Below are positions 6,793 to 8,189 of a stretch of 8,189 bases of DNA, piece by piece. The notes below the pieces were generated by a model that did no database searches, had not been told where the DNA came from, and worked only from the letters and a program-made list of their open reading frames with translations. This DNA is from Desulfovibrio sp. UBA6121 (GTDB lineage Bacteria; Desulfobacterota; Desulfovibrionia; Desulfovibrionales; Desulfovibrionaceae), in the NCBI GenBank assembly GCA_002422505.1, contig DIVX01000069.1, forward strand, positions 13,562-21,750. The letters run 5' to 3'. The position numbers and the translations under genes were made by a program. The first letter of the stretch is position 1; every line of letters starts with the position of its first letter.

Positions 6793-6823
6793 ATGAAATC
6801 GCGCTGGAGGGGGGAATTTGAGG

Positions 6824-6852
6824 ATGCTACCCGAGAACGCCCCGACGGACAA
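6824..6852 (-). promoter_or_regulatory. Possible promoter of the kinase operon
   Basis: On the minus strand TTGTCC (plus 6847-6852) and TAGCAT (plus 6824-6829) are separated by exactly 17 bases. The -35 matches in its first three bases and the -10 in four of six. It lies about 42 bases upstream of the TTG start, within the 133-base space after the deaminase gene. No clear terminator separates the two genes, so readthrough from the deaminase promoter is an alternative. Confidence 0.28.
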
Positions 6853-6914
6853 GGCTTGACCGCACTGCCGGGTGCAACCAGCAAATTATCCTGAAGAAGC
6901 TCTGCGTGCGAACG

Positions 6915-7367
6915 TTATTCCACGCCGATGTCCTCGTTCCAAACCTCGGGCCGGGCCTTGATGAAGGCCCCCAAAAGCTCGCGGCAAGCGGCGCTCTTGA
7001 GGTCGACCACCTTCACGCCGTTTCGCCTGAGCCACGTAAGCCCGCCCTTGAAGGTTTCGCTTTCGCCCACCACAACGGTGCCGATGCCGAACTGGCGCAC
7101 CAGGCCGGAGCAGTACCAGCACGGGGCCAGGGTGGTCACCATGATGGTGTCGCGGTAGCTGGCGCGCCTGCCTGCGGCGCGAAAAGCCGCTGTTTCGGCA
7201 TGGATGGCCGGGTCGTCGTCCTGCACGCGGCGGTTATGGCCGCACCCAAGCAACGCGCCGGTGGCGTCGAACAAGGCCGCGCCGATGGGCACACCGCCTT
7301 CGGCCTGGCCCTTGCGGGCTTCGTCAAGCGCAACCTCAAGCATCCGGGCATAGTCCTGTTTCGTCAT
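6915..7367 (-). CDS. Zinc-dependent cytosine deaminase, yeast Fcy1 type
   Basis: A 150-residue member of the cytidine/deoxycytidylate deaminase fold, expected to hydrolyse the amino group of a free base, most likely cytosine to uracil, in the cytoplasm for pyrimidine salvage. The zinc site is complete: H56-A-E58, where E58 is the proton shuttle, and P82-C83-x-x-C86. Beyond the shared fold it resembles yeast cytosine deaminase in GGVPIG, in GHNRR (N45) and in the C-terminal region ending ARPEVWNEDIG. F106, W143 and D146 fall where the yeast enzyme has its cytosine-pocket residues F114, W152 and D155. Two ATGs are possible: 7373 and, two codons later, 7367. I chose 7367 because the G-rich ribosome binding site (GGGGGA) lies six bases before it but directly touches the other. 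Related bacterial enzymes are often labelled only nucleoside deaminase, and another amino-base substrate remains possible. It is unrelated to E. coli CodA. Confidence 0.9.
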   Translation of the reverse strand: MTKQDYARMLEVALDEARKGQAEGGVPIGAALFDATGALLGCGHNRRVQDDDPAIHAETAAFRAAGRRASYRDTIMVTTLAPCWYCSGLVRQFGIGTVVVGESETFKGGLTWLRRNGVKVVDLKSAACRELLGAFIKARPEVWNEDIGVE

Positions 7368-7391
7368 GCGCATTCCCCCAATTTTCCCCGG

Positions 7392-7421
7392 AATCTAGCA
7401 CCACCCGCCCAAGGCTGGCAA
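7392..7421 (-). promoter_or_regulatory. Likely promoter of the deaminase gene
   Basis: On the minus strand TTGCCA (plus 7416-7421) matches five of six -35 bases. After 18 bases comes TAGATT (plus 7392-7397), matching four of six -10 bases. Transcription would begin near 7385, leaving a leader of only about 17 bases before the ATG at 7367, which fits that start better than the one at 7373. Confidence 0.4.
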
Positions 7422-7451
7422 CACAAGCTGCCCCTTGCGGCATCATTGCTT

Positions 7452-7479
7452 TTGACAGACCCCTCCCAACGCATATATG
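7452..7479 (+). promoter_or_regulatory. Sigma-70-type promoter of the aminotransferase gene
   Basis: A perfect -35 box TTGACA (7452-7457) is followed, after 16 bases, by TATATG (7474-7479); an alternative -10, TATGGT, would give an 18-base spacer. Transcription should start near 7486, giving a leader of about 50 bases that contains a small hairpin CCGGC-CTGC-GCCGG (7505-7518) just before the ribosome binding site. Confidence 0.62.
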
Positions 7480-7536
7480 GTCCCGCACTACAGAATAATC
7501 ACCGCCGGCCTGCGCCGGGGGAGCAAGGAGCGCGCC

Positions 7537-8189
<653 letters not shown>

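Noticed and set aside
6597..6794. A 65-codon frame starting at the ATG that overlaps the kinase ribosome binding site
   Set aside because: No ribosome binding site precedes it, its Ala/Gly/Cys-rich composition looks like a shadow, and it lies inside the kinase signal-peptide region.
7505..7518. Small hairpin in the aminotransferase leader, considered as a riboswitch or attenuator
   Set aside because: It has only five pairs, no alternative structure and no leader peptide; the leader of about 50 bases is too short for a known riboswitch class.

Overview
This window looks like ordinary chromosome from a GC-rich Gram-negative bacterium. I infer the Desulfovibrionales group of sulfate reducers, from the style of the PAS-rich sensor kinase (H-box region of the form SVGSLAAGIAHEINNPLG), the AlaC-type aminotransferase and the general codon use. 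That assignment is from memory of family style, not from a search. I see no phage, transposon or CRISPR signature.

Layout, left to right. The window opens inside a tRNA-Pro(GGG) gene, of which the 3' half with its encoded CCA is present, followed by a strong intrinsic terminator. A gap of about 450 bases without a convincing gene follows. It holds a weak promoter-like pair, a run of eight T and two adjacent strong hairpins. Two plus-strand genes come next: a YhbS-like GNAT acetyltransferase and rsgA, the circularly permuted ribosome-assembly GTPase. A hairpin flanked by A and T tracts ends rsgA and probably also ends the facing minus-strand operon.

The largest block (2323-6781, minus strand) is a two-gene signalling operon. 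A 1360-residue membrane sensor histidine kinase carries a periplasmic solute-binding-type sensor, one transmembrane helix, six evenly spaced PAS modules and a complete kinase core. Its stop codon overlaps the start of a 127-residue receiver-only response regulator. The kinase appears to start at TTG, with an ideally placed ribosome binding site. No output domain or HPt protein is visible, so the pathway must continue outside the window or act by protein contact.

Upstream of the kinase, on the same strand, is a small zinc deaminase that resembles yeast cytosine deaminase down to its pocket residues. It is divergent from an AlaC-like aminotransferase, which has a good sigma-70-type promoter and runs off the right edge. 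The two genes share an intergenic region with a promoter candidate in each direction.

I do not find a clearly new system. The points most worth a second look are the sensor kinase architecture with its incomplete phosphorelay, the yeast-type cytosine deaminase, and the structured gap downstream of the tRNA.
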